Under the pieces are notes generated by a model. It made no database searches, had not been told where the DNA came from, and worked only from the letters and a program-made list of their open reading frames with translations. The position numbers and the translations under genes are program-made. Shown in pieces: positions 13,886-25,092 of a stretch of DNA of 64,000 bases. Source of the DNA: Diatrype stigma (Eukaryota; Ascomycota; Sordariomycetes; Xylariales; Diatrypaceae); the NCBI GenBank assembly GCA_022225965.2, contig JAKJXP020000003.1:806001-870000 (forward strand). Direction: 5' to 3'. The stretch's first letter is position 1, and each line of letters opens with the position of its first letter.

Positions 13886-14947
13886 TCACGCCTTCTTCGC
13901 GGCCTGCAGCTCCCTCTTCTTCATCTTCTTGGCGGCGGTGTCGACGCCGAGCGTGATGTAGCCGACGATGCCGTTCTCCGGATTCTCGCCGTCCATCGGC
14001 ACGACCATCAGGGTCGGGTCCCAGCCGTTCTTGGTCTGGTCGCTAAAGATGCTGTCGATGTCGTTGGTGGTCCGGTTGATCTGGTCGTGGGTCACGTACG
14101 GCTCGAGCGCCATCAGCCGCTCGGACAGGTCCTCCGCCATGAAGAGCTGGCCCGTCGAGATCGTCGTCGACGACGCCACCGTGCCGTTGCCCCGGATCAC
14201 GTAGTTCTCGTGCACCTGCACGTGGATGTGGATCGTCCGCTCCACGTAGAAGCCCGGCACGATGCCTGTGAACTCCGTGATGCCCGCGTCGTTGGTGGGC
14301 CACTACACACACAAGGTCAGTCAATAATCTACCACGTGTACGTAGCCGGCGCTTGAAGGGGTTGGGGGGCAACCTACCATTCCGCGCAGGAATGTCGTGT
14401 CATCGGTGTGCAAGTCGTCGCCAATGGTCTTGTTCAGCTGGTCGAGCAGCTCCTCGAACGGGGTGTTGGGGCTCAGGCCCGTGAAGGAGCTGTAGGAGCC
14501 CGTGGCGTTGCAGTACCAGATGTCGACGAGCACGTCGGGCAGGGGCTCGCAGGTCTCGAGGTCCAAGACGCCGATGTCGAGGATCATCGGGATGCCGGGC
14601 TGGCCCTCGGTGATGTCCTGGCGCAGCGTCTGGCTCTGCGGCCAGATGTACGGTCCCGTCGTCACCTCCTCCGTCAGAATGCAGGTGTTGTTCTGCAGCG
14701 TGTCGTAGTACGGCGCCTCGGTGACGATGTTCCACGTCGTGTTGCCCGTCGGCGCCGCCGCCTGCCGCTTCTGCTGGCGCTCGGCCCAGCGCCGCTTGTT
14801 CATGGCCGCAACGGATGCCTCGCACCGCTTGGAGAGGCCGTCGCGGCGCACCAGGTCCGAGTAGGAGAGGTCGCTGTGCGAGTGGGCCATGGCTCCTCCC
14901 GATAGGAGGGCCGCCCCGACGGCGATCAACACAGAAGATGAGTGCAT
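13886..14947 (-). CDS. Secreted intradiol-dioxygenase-like protein
   Basis: Extracellular member of the intradiol (catechol) ring-cleavage dioxygenase fold, a non-haem Fe(III) family that opens catechol-type aromatic rings between the hydroxyls. Two exons, 14378-14947 and 13886-14302, join through a GT-AG intron to 328 aa. The N-terminus is a signal peptide (MHSSSVLIAVGAALLSGGAM), followed by a Lys/Arg-rich segment that may be trimmed. The core shows the family's DIWYCNATGSYSSF segment (counterpart of DVWHxDxxGxY), FLRGMWPTNDAG across the splice, and GFYVERTIHIHVQVHEN, which supplies Tyr and His iron ligands. Many secreted fungal paralogues have uncertain substrates (lignin-derived or plant phenolics), so the exact reaction is inferred only. 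Confidence 0.88.
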
Positions 14948-15925
14948 GTTTGCTCAAGCGAAGGGAGAACGGGCAAGAAAGCTGGCACGGTAGAGAAGGG
15001 GCAAGACGTGAATGCTAGAAGCTGGGTTGGCTGAGCTGCTGCAGGTAAGACACCAGCATACCTATGTTCCACGGCATAGGGATCTCGGCCAAACTTTATA
15101 CTCTGCCATCTTCGCCCCTTGTGCACGGAGCGTATACGAGATGTCTGCCAACAACGGCTCGGTCGCCATATCTGACCCATGCTCTTACTCCACGACTTAC
15201 GAGTCTATCCAGGGGTGGCCCACGCGGGAGCTCTATAACGGGTAGTCTGCCGGCAGGGCTAGTCGAAACCGTACCGGTGTTGGCCAATGGGAGAAGACGA
15301 GATTCAAATACAGCAACTCTAGCGCATGAAGTCCAGTTTAAAAGGCTGAGCCAGCGTGCCATCCAGGATATCACGAATATGCGATTCTATGCTGCCGATT
15401 TCCTATCGGGAAGTGGGGGTGGGCCGGATCGCAGACTTTAACGGCAAGTGGCCGCTATAATCCATGCTTCGTGCTCCATTGAAACATCGCCAAGGTCGAC
15501 TTCGGTGTAAAATAAATCTCTACGCGCGTACAGGCAGCATGCCAAGATGCTTACATGAAAATTACAACCTTGAAGCGACTCGGTTCATCCGACATGGCCT
15601 TATCGGCGTTGTGACAGGGCTGCCACGAAATCTCGAGATCCAGCTACCAACGACCAATGAGAGCAGTAACATGGGCGAGTTTGACGAGAATCGAAAAATT
15701 AACACCGAACCACCTCTGGATATTCTCGCGGCGTTTTGGATATACCAGATTCGCTTGAATCTGAATAATCATACGTTCATATCGATTATTACAGTAAAGT
15801 CGCCGATTATTACTGGCTAGGCATGAGTCATTCGGATTTGAGCACCTGGAAATCTCGTTTGATTTGATAACGACCTGGCAGAGTATAGTCGCATATGAAG
15901 ATGGCTCGCTATGAGGATTATGACG
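14948..15925. other. Intergenic, about 1 kb, no gene seen
   Basis: Lies between the start of the dioxygenase gene and the end of the downstream permease gene, both on the minus strand. Only short unsupported frames are present; it should hold the dioxygenase promoter and the permease 3' region. Confidence 0.5.
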
Positions 15926-17930
15926 TTAAACAAGTGCGTTGACATTCCCGACTTTGGTGGCCTTAGCTGAGTCCTTGCCATCACTGCTCCCTCCTTCGGT
16001 ATAGTCAACAGCCCCAACCTCGGTGAAAGCACCCCTATCTTTGTTTCTTCTTTGTTCCCTGGATACTAGAAGCCTGATGAGAATGACGGCGAAGATAGCA
16101 GCAACCACGAACCCCCAAGTGGCCGGAAAACCGCGTCCTGTTTGGTATTAGGTATTGACTCCCGAACAACTGATAGGATGGGTACTGATTGGAGGGTGAC
16201 TTACTAAACGTTGGGGCCATTGTCTGTGGGAAGATCACAATGGGGAGCCAGGCATCGACGGCGTACTGCATTCCATTCATACTACTGATAACCAATGCAC
16301 GCTCCTCATTATCCCCGGCGCAGACCTCGTTGGCCCAGGTATAACTAGAACTAGTCAGTCCGCGATCGAATGTGCTTCCCCCACCTTTCATTGAATATGA
16401 TAGAGCAATGTCCTTACAATACAGCGGTCATCAGATGCATACTACTGGTGAGGAAAGCGAACTCCTTCAAGGGGATGCTTGCGGGCCAAAATGCTAAGAT
16501 CCCGTTGGGTAGCAATCCTAGAATCTACGGGCTCGGTCAGCACATAGTTGGATACCCAGGAGATGTATCAGGGGGTTACTTACCAAGGGACCCAGAACGA
16601 AAGCGAATCTGCTTCCAGTGTAGTCAGATAGAAACCCCCACAGGATCACACACGCGGCGCTGATCAGCTTCGAGCCCGTGGGGATGACATTCCGATCAAC
16701 GACTGAGAAGTTTTCCGACTTGAGCCAAATGCCGAAATACGACCCAGATTGGCACGATTCGCCATATAGCTTTCACCTAGCCGTTAGCTTGTCTCTCCCC
16801 TCAACACGGAAAAGGGGAAGGGGGAACATACGACATAACCCAGGACGAAAGCATACCATCTCCACCTGGAGAGCACTTTCTTGAATGTTTGAAGGGTAAC
16901 ACCTGTTGGAGCCGCTTTCCCCTCCCTTGTTACTCGCCCAATGGCTAGTTGGCACTCCTCGGGCGTGAGGAACCTGGAGCGCGTGGTGTATGGCGTATCA
17001 GGGAGGAAGAAAAAGGTGGCAAGGCCGACAGGGACAGTCATGCACTACAGCTTTGTTAACATATGTAATGCTCATAGGGTGGTTTCCTCAAACCTACGCC
17101 GCACACTATGTACAGCCATCGCCAACCGGCCAACCCACGTGCTCCATCGAGGTTCTGATATACTGCCGCTTGAAGATAGCCACCAAATGCGGAGCCAAGG
17201 GGTGCGGTCATGTGGAATAGAGCCACCCTCTTTGCGAGCTCGGTTTTGGTGTACCAGCTTCCCAGCACGTATAGCAAGACAGGAAAGAAGGAAGACTCGA
17301 AGAATCCCACTAGAAATCGGAACGCATATAGCTGCCCATGGGTGTGCATGCCAGCCTGTGCGAACGTAAAGACGCCTGTTAAGCAATTCGGACATGGTTA
17401 GCGATTCGGATTCTAGTTGAAGGAATTTTGTACTCCCAACCCATAGCCCCTGAGCTCTTCTGAGTGGAAAAGCGCCACGAATAGAAGGCACGTGGGTTGG
17501 GCATTGCAATAAAAGGGCTGTTTACTCACCCCACGCTACCTACAAAGCGGTCAGTCTCTCATCGAGCATGGTAGTAGATTGAAGGATCACTTACCTCCAT
17601 AGCGGCAAGCCATATACTTGGTCGGATCTTCTGGACGATGAGGGTGCTGGGGATCTGCATCACAGCATACGCGCAAGTGTAGGCCGTTCCCGCGTAGGTG
17701 TACTCGTTCCCGTACATCGCGAGATCTTCCTGCATCCCCGATACGTAGGCATTTGTTAGATTTCCTTGATCGAGATACTTCATGAAGAAACCGAAGCAAC
17801 CGATCGACAAGATGGACCAATCGAGCTTACGCAGAAGCCTGCGCTCCTCCGGGCTCTTGAGATGAGTGTCAGTGTCCCATATGAAGGATCGGAAGGACCG
17901 CGACGGCTTCGTTTCCGCCATTGTCGACAA
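15926..17930 (-). CDS. MFS permease, allantoate/anion:cation symporter (Dal5) family
   Basis: Plasma-membrane 12-helix carrier of the Dal5 type, which imports small organic acids, vitamins or ureides with protons. Eight exons: 17595-17930, 17530-17539, 17098-17375, 16832-17044, 16584-16769, 16418-16524, 16205-16344 and 15926-16137. All are GT-AG and phases agree, giving 493 aa, the normal family length. Exon 2 is a 10-nt micro-exon supplying VAWG at a conserved point. Family marks are KLDWSILSIGCFGFFMKYLDQGNLTNAYVSG (read here in two pieces: KLDWSILSIGCFGFFMKYLD and QGNLTNAYVSG), GFFESSFFPVLLYVLGSWYT, and FFFLPDTP before the central loop. The C-terminal tail is hydrophilic. Substrate cannot be told from sequence. 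Confidence 0.9.
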
Positions 17931-19304
17931 GTTCCACTTCTGAAATGCTACAGTGATGGATACGATACGCTATCTTCGACTTGGGAGAGATTTGCAACTA
18001 CCATGAAGTCGTATTTATTTTGCCCATGCTTCTTATCAGTGGCGATTCGGGGTATGGTAGCATCACGCAAAAACCACCAATAACATACCATTTTGCCGTT
18101 GCAAGGGGATGGTCCCTAAAAGGGGAAGGCTATAGCCAGTCGATCGAATCAGACTTGGTCTTGAGATAACCTGCGGGCAACTATTCAGGAACGCAGGGGT
18201 CTTAGTATGGAGTAGCTGATCACGCAATTCGTGAGCGTAACACGGCATGGGCACCGCGGCAAGTGAGCCTTTCTTACTAAATAATGACTTCTTGGAAGAT
18301 CTGGAATCTGAATGATCATATGCTCATACTGCTCATAGCAGTAAAACTTTCGATTATTACTAACCGGATATACATCATTCGTGTTAAAGTTGTTAAAGTT
18401 AGCCAGCAAGGGTAATATATGATGCGCTTGTGATAATTATGTTTTCCGGGACTGGTCCACGAAGCAGTAAAGGTTGACTGAACAGTGTTCGGACGTCTGC
18501 TGTCCTCGTTTCGAGGAACCAAGATTTGCAGCGTTGTTCTTTTTCATGGTGAACTACAGAAGTGCTTGGAGTGGGCTTTGGCAGTTGCATCGTTTCTGTG
18601 GGTTCAGCACAATGCGGCGCTATTAGAAGAGTGAATTGATGCTTCAAGTTTAACTGTCATCGTATTTATTCCGCAAAAAGTGGCCGAAGACGGATCGAAA
18701 GACCGTGATATACATGAACCAATCTCGAAGTCGGGGACATCGGGCAGTGATTCGTATACGTGATGCTTCAGCCACTTGTTGATAAGATGATACCCAACAC
18801 CTGGGTGAGTATACCATACTCTGCTATGGGATTCTTGTGCGAGTATTCGGCAAGTAAATAATCACAGGTTTCGGGTTATAGAACTTGGGAGAAGGAAGAA
18901 GGGGATAGGGGATATTCACTGCCTTAATCTGGTGACGAGTGGAGATACGATCCCACACGCCTTCGGCATAGAATCGAGGACGCAGAGTTTGGTTTGTGGA
19001 TGTTCTGACGGTGAAACCGAATGCCGATGAGCGAACCTTTCGTTTCGATGGTTTTGAGCATGCAATGGCCCTAACATTGGACAAGCTCATGTCAATATAT
19101 TGCCATAGGAGTAGCAGGAATATAAGAAACATGGGCGAGTTCAGTGATGGGCGATATGTATACATGGCAAAGGGGGGAATTGCATTTGTTTTGGCTCCTT
19201 ACCTGTTTAAGTGTTCGACCTTATTACAGCTCTTGAACTTCTCTCTTAGAGTTAACCCCCTGAAAATGACAGTTGCTGCAAAAAGGCAAAAAGAATAAAA
19301 AATC
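17931..19304. other. Intergenic, 1.4 kb, no gene seen
   Basis: Contains the permease promoter and the flank of the tRNA gene. Open frames of 60-113 codons overlap on both strands with no family features and no splice logic. Confidence 0.5.
19297..19302 (-). terminator. RNA polymerase III terminator (T6)
   Basis: Run of six T on the minus strand, two bases past the discriminator base of the tRNA-Ala gene. This is the canonical pol III stop. Confidence 0.85.
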
Positions 19305-19385
19305 TGGACTCGCGGGGAATCGAACCCCGGACCGCTCCCATCTTAGGGTTGCTAAGGGAGAATTATACCACTAAACCACGAGCCC
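19305..19385 (-). tRNA. tRNA-Ala (AGC) with a 9-nt intron
   Basis: Folds as a complete cloverleaf. The acceptor arm GGGCTCG/CGAGTCC contains a G3-U70 wobble pair, the identity mark of alanyl tRNA. The D arm holds box A-like TGGTTTAGTGG, the T arm CGGGG-TTCGATT-CCCCG contains box B, and the discriminator is A73. The anticodon stem is CTCCC/GGGAG with loop TTAGCA...T and anticodon AGC at 19351-19353. The 9-nt intron (19341-19349) sits right after position 37, the canonical site, and without it the tRNA is 72 nt. A T6 terminator follows. Confidence 0.93.
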
Positions 19386-19524
19386 TGATTGGTTGATAAA
19401 AGTGCAAGTTATTAGACTTTATAAGGATCTCGTTAGAGCCGGCTAAACTTGGAAAAGAGTGGGACTCGCAAGCGTCCGACTAACAACGTTCTTCCGTTCT
19501 TTATCCATCGAAGCCAATTACTTA

Positions 19525-19536
19525 CCGTAACAGGAT
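19525..19536 (+). repeat. Left terminal inverted repeat of the RIP-degraded transposon
   Basis: CCGTAACAGGAT, preceded by TA. Matches the inward-read right end in 11 of 12 positions, the mismatch being a C/T transition. Weaker similarity continues further in. Confidence 0.7.
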
Positions 19537-20061
19537 TTATAGGAATTAATCAATAATTAATTAATTATTAAAAGCTGGCAAATTATTAATTAATAATTAA
19601 AAGGGATTTAACGTTTAAAAAAAGTAACGCTATTAATTATAAACGCTTAACTTATTTTAAACGTTTATAATCTTTTAACGCTTAAACTTTTTTTAACGGT
19701 TAAAGCTTAAACTTATATATTTCCTTATATATTTTTAATATAGGTTTATATGCCATAAAATCTAACCAATAAGACGGCTATTTAATACGCACAAATCAGC
19801 CATTTAAATTTTTTCCTTTTTAAGTATCCGCGTAATAAGAGCTTTTTTTAAATCTTTTTCTTTTTTGGTAATAAGCAATACTTATATGATTTTCGATTTT
19901 ATTTTTCGTTATTCGTTCGTTTTCGTATTTCCGTCGTTTATATATAAATATTATTAAATTATATTATTATTATTAATTACCCTTTTTACTTTTTTATTTT
20001 TTTATTTTTTATTTATCGATTTATTTATTCGCTTATTTATTTGTTTATTTATTAGGTCTTG

Positions 20062-20192
20062 CATATATATATATATATATGCCTTTTGTATTTGGTTATG
20101 GTTTTTTTTTCTTTCTTTTTTCTTTTCTTTTCGAAAGCCCGAAATATCGACTAGCCAATCCAGCCAGCCTAACCAGCCAGCCAGCCAGCCTA
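20062..20192. repeat. Simple repeats inside the AT-rich element: (TA)n and (CAGC)n
   Basis: A TA run at about 20062-20080 and a CAGC/CCAGC-type tandem tract at about 20158-20192. The second is one of the few GC-rich patches left in the block. Confidence 0.7.
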
Positions 20193-21612
20193 GCGAAAAT
20201 CCTTAGGCGCTAAAAGACCTAGGCGCACTGTTCGATATACGTCGAACTATTCTTATTCGTAATATACCTTAATTATAACTTAATATATAACTAATAAACC
20301 ATAAAACCAACCAATTAAGCAATAAGCCTAATTTAAGGCCATTTCGGCGGCGATTAATGCCTATTTAATGTTGCCCTTTTTTAAAGACGTAATAATATTA
20401 TGTATAAATAAGTATAAATGTATTAATTAAATAAATATAAACTAAAAGCATTCGCATCAAACGTAAGGCCCGGCCCAAAAAAAATAAAAACGACGTTTAA
20501 AGGGGTACTGTCGTTACCGAAATCGATAGTAACGTTAAGAAAATTAACGAAGCCGATGCTTATAAAAAGCGCAGTAAATTATAAGCATTTATAACCTTAT
20601 AAGTATAAATATTAAATGGTATATATAAAGTTTCGTTAAAAGCATTTTTTATATGGCTACCAAAAAAACGATCGTATAAAGCTAATATTAACGGCCGTAT
20701 TAAGTAAAAACGTAAATTAAAATTCTTACGTTTATAATAAAGCCCGTACTTAATTATTTAATTATTATTGCCGGTTTTAAAACGAAATTTTAGTTAATAA
20801 CGAGATATTTTATTATTAAGTAATTTATAATTTTAATAAAATATTAATCGTATATAAAAATTTTATATTACCATAACGACAACGATAAACGCTGGTCCGA
20901 ACGAATAAAAGGTTTTAATGGACCTCCGGTTCCAGTATACCGACGATTTTCTCGTCGAAAAGATCCGCGCCTCTTAGTTTTGGAAAAGGTTTTATTAGAT
21001 CTGGAATTAATTTCGATTATACGTCGATGGCGAAGCCTTTAAAAGCCTCGTTAAATATTATTGTTAAGGTATTTATTAAGTTATATATTATAATAAATAT
21101 ATATTTATTAATAATATATTAAAAATATAAATTACGATAATCCTAAAAACGTTACGCTTAATGCGTATTAAAAAGAAAAATCCCGTAAAAATAAAGAAAA
21201 CCTAAAATAAGCGTATTTAAATATACGTTGCTTTATTGGGCCATTTTAAATAAAACTACCTTTTATTATAGCTTATATAATATATAATAAAATTAATAAA
21301 TATATAGCTTCAAAAACGTTAAACGGACGTTATTTAAGGAAAAATCCCCCGCCGTTAAAAGCTTTAAGTCCAAAAAACAAAAGCTTAATGTTTTTAAAGC
21401 TTTATTTTATTTGGCTTTGGCGCTTTCGTTTTTCGATAACGATAAATAAAAGGAAAAAGAATGCTTCGATGGTGGACTCGTAGGTGCTTGGATTTGATTC
21501 GTAAGGGTTCTTAATGTTATGCTTTGCTTTAAAAAAGGGGAAAAAGAGGGGCTTTAAGCTTATAACGATTAATAATGGGGGTTTAGGAAGGGATTAATTG
21601 GCGTTCGGTACT

Positions 21613-21676
21613 TAGCTTTAGCTTTGGCTTTGGCTTTAGCTTTGGCTTTGGCTTTGGCTTTAACTTTGGCTTTAGT
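21613..21676. repeat. (GGCTTT)n hexanucleotide repeat
   Basis: About ten tandem copies of GGCTTT or AGCTTT/AACTTT. The G-to-A changes between units fit RIP acting on an originally uniform array. Confidence 0.85.
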
Positions 21677-24420
21677 TATAATTATGTTTTAACCTATTTA
21701 TTACGATGGCATAGCGGTATTTTGGCGTTATTATTGCTAGATACCCTTTGTTTTTTAATTCATTTGCTTGTTTTGTTTTTAATTTAATTAAACGGGCTTT
21801 TTTAGCAATTTAATAGTTTCTTTTTAAAGTAAACGTTCGTATTTATAAATTTTATTTAAATTTTATTACTTTTAAATAACCCTTATTGCGAATTAATATG
21901 CGTTATGAAATTTATTCTGTTTTCTTTAATACGTCTAAATACGTTATTCGAATAATATTATTTATTTACCTTTTAATTAAAAACATAATAAATAAAACTA
22001 AACCTCGAATATGGCCAAAATAATTTATTATTAAAGAATTAATTAATAATAAAATAATTAAATAATTATAAATATTAATAATATTAATACGTTTTTATAT
22101 ACGTTTTAAGGAAACTGTTAATTATTTATTATATGCCATTATTAAAACTTATTTTCAGATTTTGGCATTTAAAGGTATAATTCAAAGACCTTACGAATCG
22201 TTAGCGTTTTAAATAAGCGTTTAAACGACTTAAACGAATTAAATTATATTAAGGTAAATGCGTCGCGTTACGTTCGTACCTAAGGAAGGTACGCAGGTAA
22301 TAGCCATAAGGGTAAGTTCTTAAGGTTTCTTTTTTTGATTATTTAATGCCATAATTAAGAAATTTTTTTTATTTACATATATCAGTTTGCAAAAACCTAA
22401 AATCCCCAAATCCCTTTTTTTTTTATTTTTTTTTTCATTTTTTCATTTATTCCCATCCATTATTTGGTTAACGTTATGGATTATCGTTAAAATTATTACG
22501 AATTATTTTAGTAATCTTTTTATTTAATTATCCATATTTTTTCGCCTGGTTATAATATTCGCTTGGTTTTTCTTTTAATTAATCGCATTTTCGTATTTCA
22601 TTATTGGAAACAGCCCTTTTTATTTCTTTTAATAACGACTTAAATCGAATTTATTTTTACGATGTCTTTTTTAATTGCATTGTAAATTCGAGGCAATTGC
22701 TTCGCAATATTTGCCAAAATTAAACGCAACGTTATTCGTAATGTTACAAAATAAGCCGTTACGGCTTAAAATATTCAATTAATATAGGTCGATAATAATA
22801 ATAATAACGATAATAATAGCGCTTTTCTTAATATAAACGATTTCCTTAATTTCAATACAATAAATACCTTTATTTTTTTATTTTTCGTATTATTTACTAT
22901 TTATTTCCAATTTTATATAACCAAATTTATATCATTTATATTTAAAATAACTTAAACGTATGTTGTTCTTACCGTATTTAGCTTTATCTTAATATTTTTA
23001 ATTTATTATTATAAACCATTTAATATAATTATAAAACTTTAATAAAATTAAATTTTAGCATTAATTATAATAAATACGTAATAAAACGGACCTTATTTTC
23101 GATTTCTTCGAAATAAATAAAATTAACGACATTAATTTAATCGCCCAAAATAAGAACTTATCAACTATTAAAAAGCTCCAATAATTTGCAGATTTCCAAA
23201 TTATTAATAAAAAATCCAATAAAAATAAGCTTTTAAAAAATAAATTTTCGAAAAATAAAAATGAAGTTAATAATAATGCTGGCGATATTGGCGATATTAA
23301 TATCGAGAAATAAAAATCCACCTTTTCGCTTAATATTTTTGGCAATATATTATATACGAATCGCAAAATTACGTAAACGTTTAATAATTAATTTAAAGCT
23401 ATTTCTTATTAATAAAATCTTACGTAACTTCCGAATTTCTATATGGCATTAAAACTTTAAACTTAACTTAATAATATTTCCGATAATAATTATCGCAACC
23501 TAAAAAAAATCCTTTAAAACTACGTAACGGCCGATATTATTAAGGATTTATAATTCCTATCAGCTTTTATTATTTCTTTTAAAAAAGCTATTAAGCAACG
23601 TTTTCCTTTATTCGAAATAAAAAAGGCTTCGATTAAATTGCAATCCGAAAAGCTATCGACGATCCGTACCAGCCGAAACGAAAAACATCCGAAATAGAAT
23701 CTATATTATTTCGATACGATTTATTACATTAAAACTTTGCTATCGTTTAAAATTAAAAATAATATATATTTCGATATAACTATATTCGTCGATAATAAAA
23801 ACCGTATTTATCCATAACATTTGCTTATATAAACGTCGTTAATCCGTAATATATCCGGTTATTTCGTTTATTACCCGTCGCAAAACGGCTTAAACGCTAT
23901 GCGAAATCCCATTTTCCCGTTTAATTTTCTCGAATACGACTATTATAACGATACTTACGCGATATGCAAACATTTTACGTACCTTTTGCATTATAAAGCA
24001 CGGGTTTTTAAAGTTTAGATTAACCAAAAAACCAACCTTTTAAAACAAAAAAGAAATATCGTCGTCCGTATTTAGCCAATAATTAATCTTGCTAATATTA
24101 AAACTGCATTATAAAGCAAAAAACAAAATAAAAATATTAAGAAATTTCCTAAAAAAAATGTTTTTATTAACGAATTTATTTTAATTAAAAATTAAATTAC
24201 CTTAATTAGCATTAATCGTATCGTTAAATAATTTATATTCATTTATATTAACATAGTTTTTAATAATTCTGTCGTATTTAACGAAAATAAGGTTTTATTG
24301 CCTTTCGGTATTTAAATTATTATCCGTCGTAAATGCAACTTTCGCTTTCGTCGATTTTTTCTTATAATAAAAAACGCCCTTATTCGAAATAAACTAAAAA
24401 TCAAATTTTTTTTTCGTAAG

Positions 24421-25092
24421 GCCTTAATTGCATCGTTCGACCGTACCGACGTCGATGTTTTAACGGTTTCCTTAATCTTATTTGCCGATGGCTTTAATTT
24501 ATACCGTATTATGCATAAATTTATTATAAAAATTTACCATTTTATTACCGCCTTAAAACGCATTAATTGTTTACGTTAAATAAATATTATGCCTTTAATT
24601 TTAAATTTTTACGTATCGAACGATAATAATATTTGAAAATAAATAAATACCAAATTAAAAGAACTAAAAAAAGGCTTCGTAATGTAAATTCGTAACAAAT
24701 CTATTTTCGTTTTAGGCTTTATTTTTATTTTAATCGGTAATTTCCCGTAACAATAAAAGGATTCTGGTTTTCGTCGCCTAATTATTAACCAGGGCTATCG
24801 TTTTTACGAAATTACATTAAACAAACGCAAAAACTTAAATTATAATTTCATTAATAATAAATATTAACGTTATTATTAGGAAATCATGCATTAACGTACC
24901 TTTTTTCGTTATATAATAGCCTTTAAAACAGTACGAAATAATGCTATAAACGCATTCGATTTGGCTTTAAAAGATCTTACATTAATAAATATATTTTCGG
25001 CATTAAACATTATTAAAATACGACCCGTAAATTTTATCCATTCCGAATATAATGGCTTAACTAAAATATTACATTTTTTATTCGTAAATTAA
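24421..25092 (+). pseudogene. Decayed transposase core (tnp2/CMC-like) in the RIP-degraded transposon
   Basis: Three conserved-looking blocks lie in one plus-strand frame. FADGFNLYRIMHK is at 24481-24519, preceded by a SFDRTDVDVLTVSL stretch. GNFP, stop, Gln, stop, KDSGF starts at 24736. HSEYNGL is at 25039-25059. The spacing (85 and 186 codons from the first block) and wording recall large fungal transposases with a DGFGLYR...H motif, later GD(M/F)PQQQK..GF and P.HSEY.G blocks. The TAA stops in the second block stand where Gln (CAA) is expected, the change that RIP makes. Many further stops and AT-driven replacements follow. Superfamily (CACTA/CMC or a relative) is from memory of the motifs and is not certain. 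Confidence 0.72.

Noticed and set aside
20062..20192. Possible CRISPR-like array or centromeric satellite in the AT block
   Set aside because: Only simple TA and CAGC microsatellites; no regular repeat-spacer pattern, and the block has transposon ends.
23061..23452. Short frames in the AT-rich block
   Set aside because: Ile/Lys/Asn/Phe-rich products of base composition; not in frame with the transposase remains.
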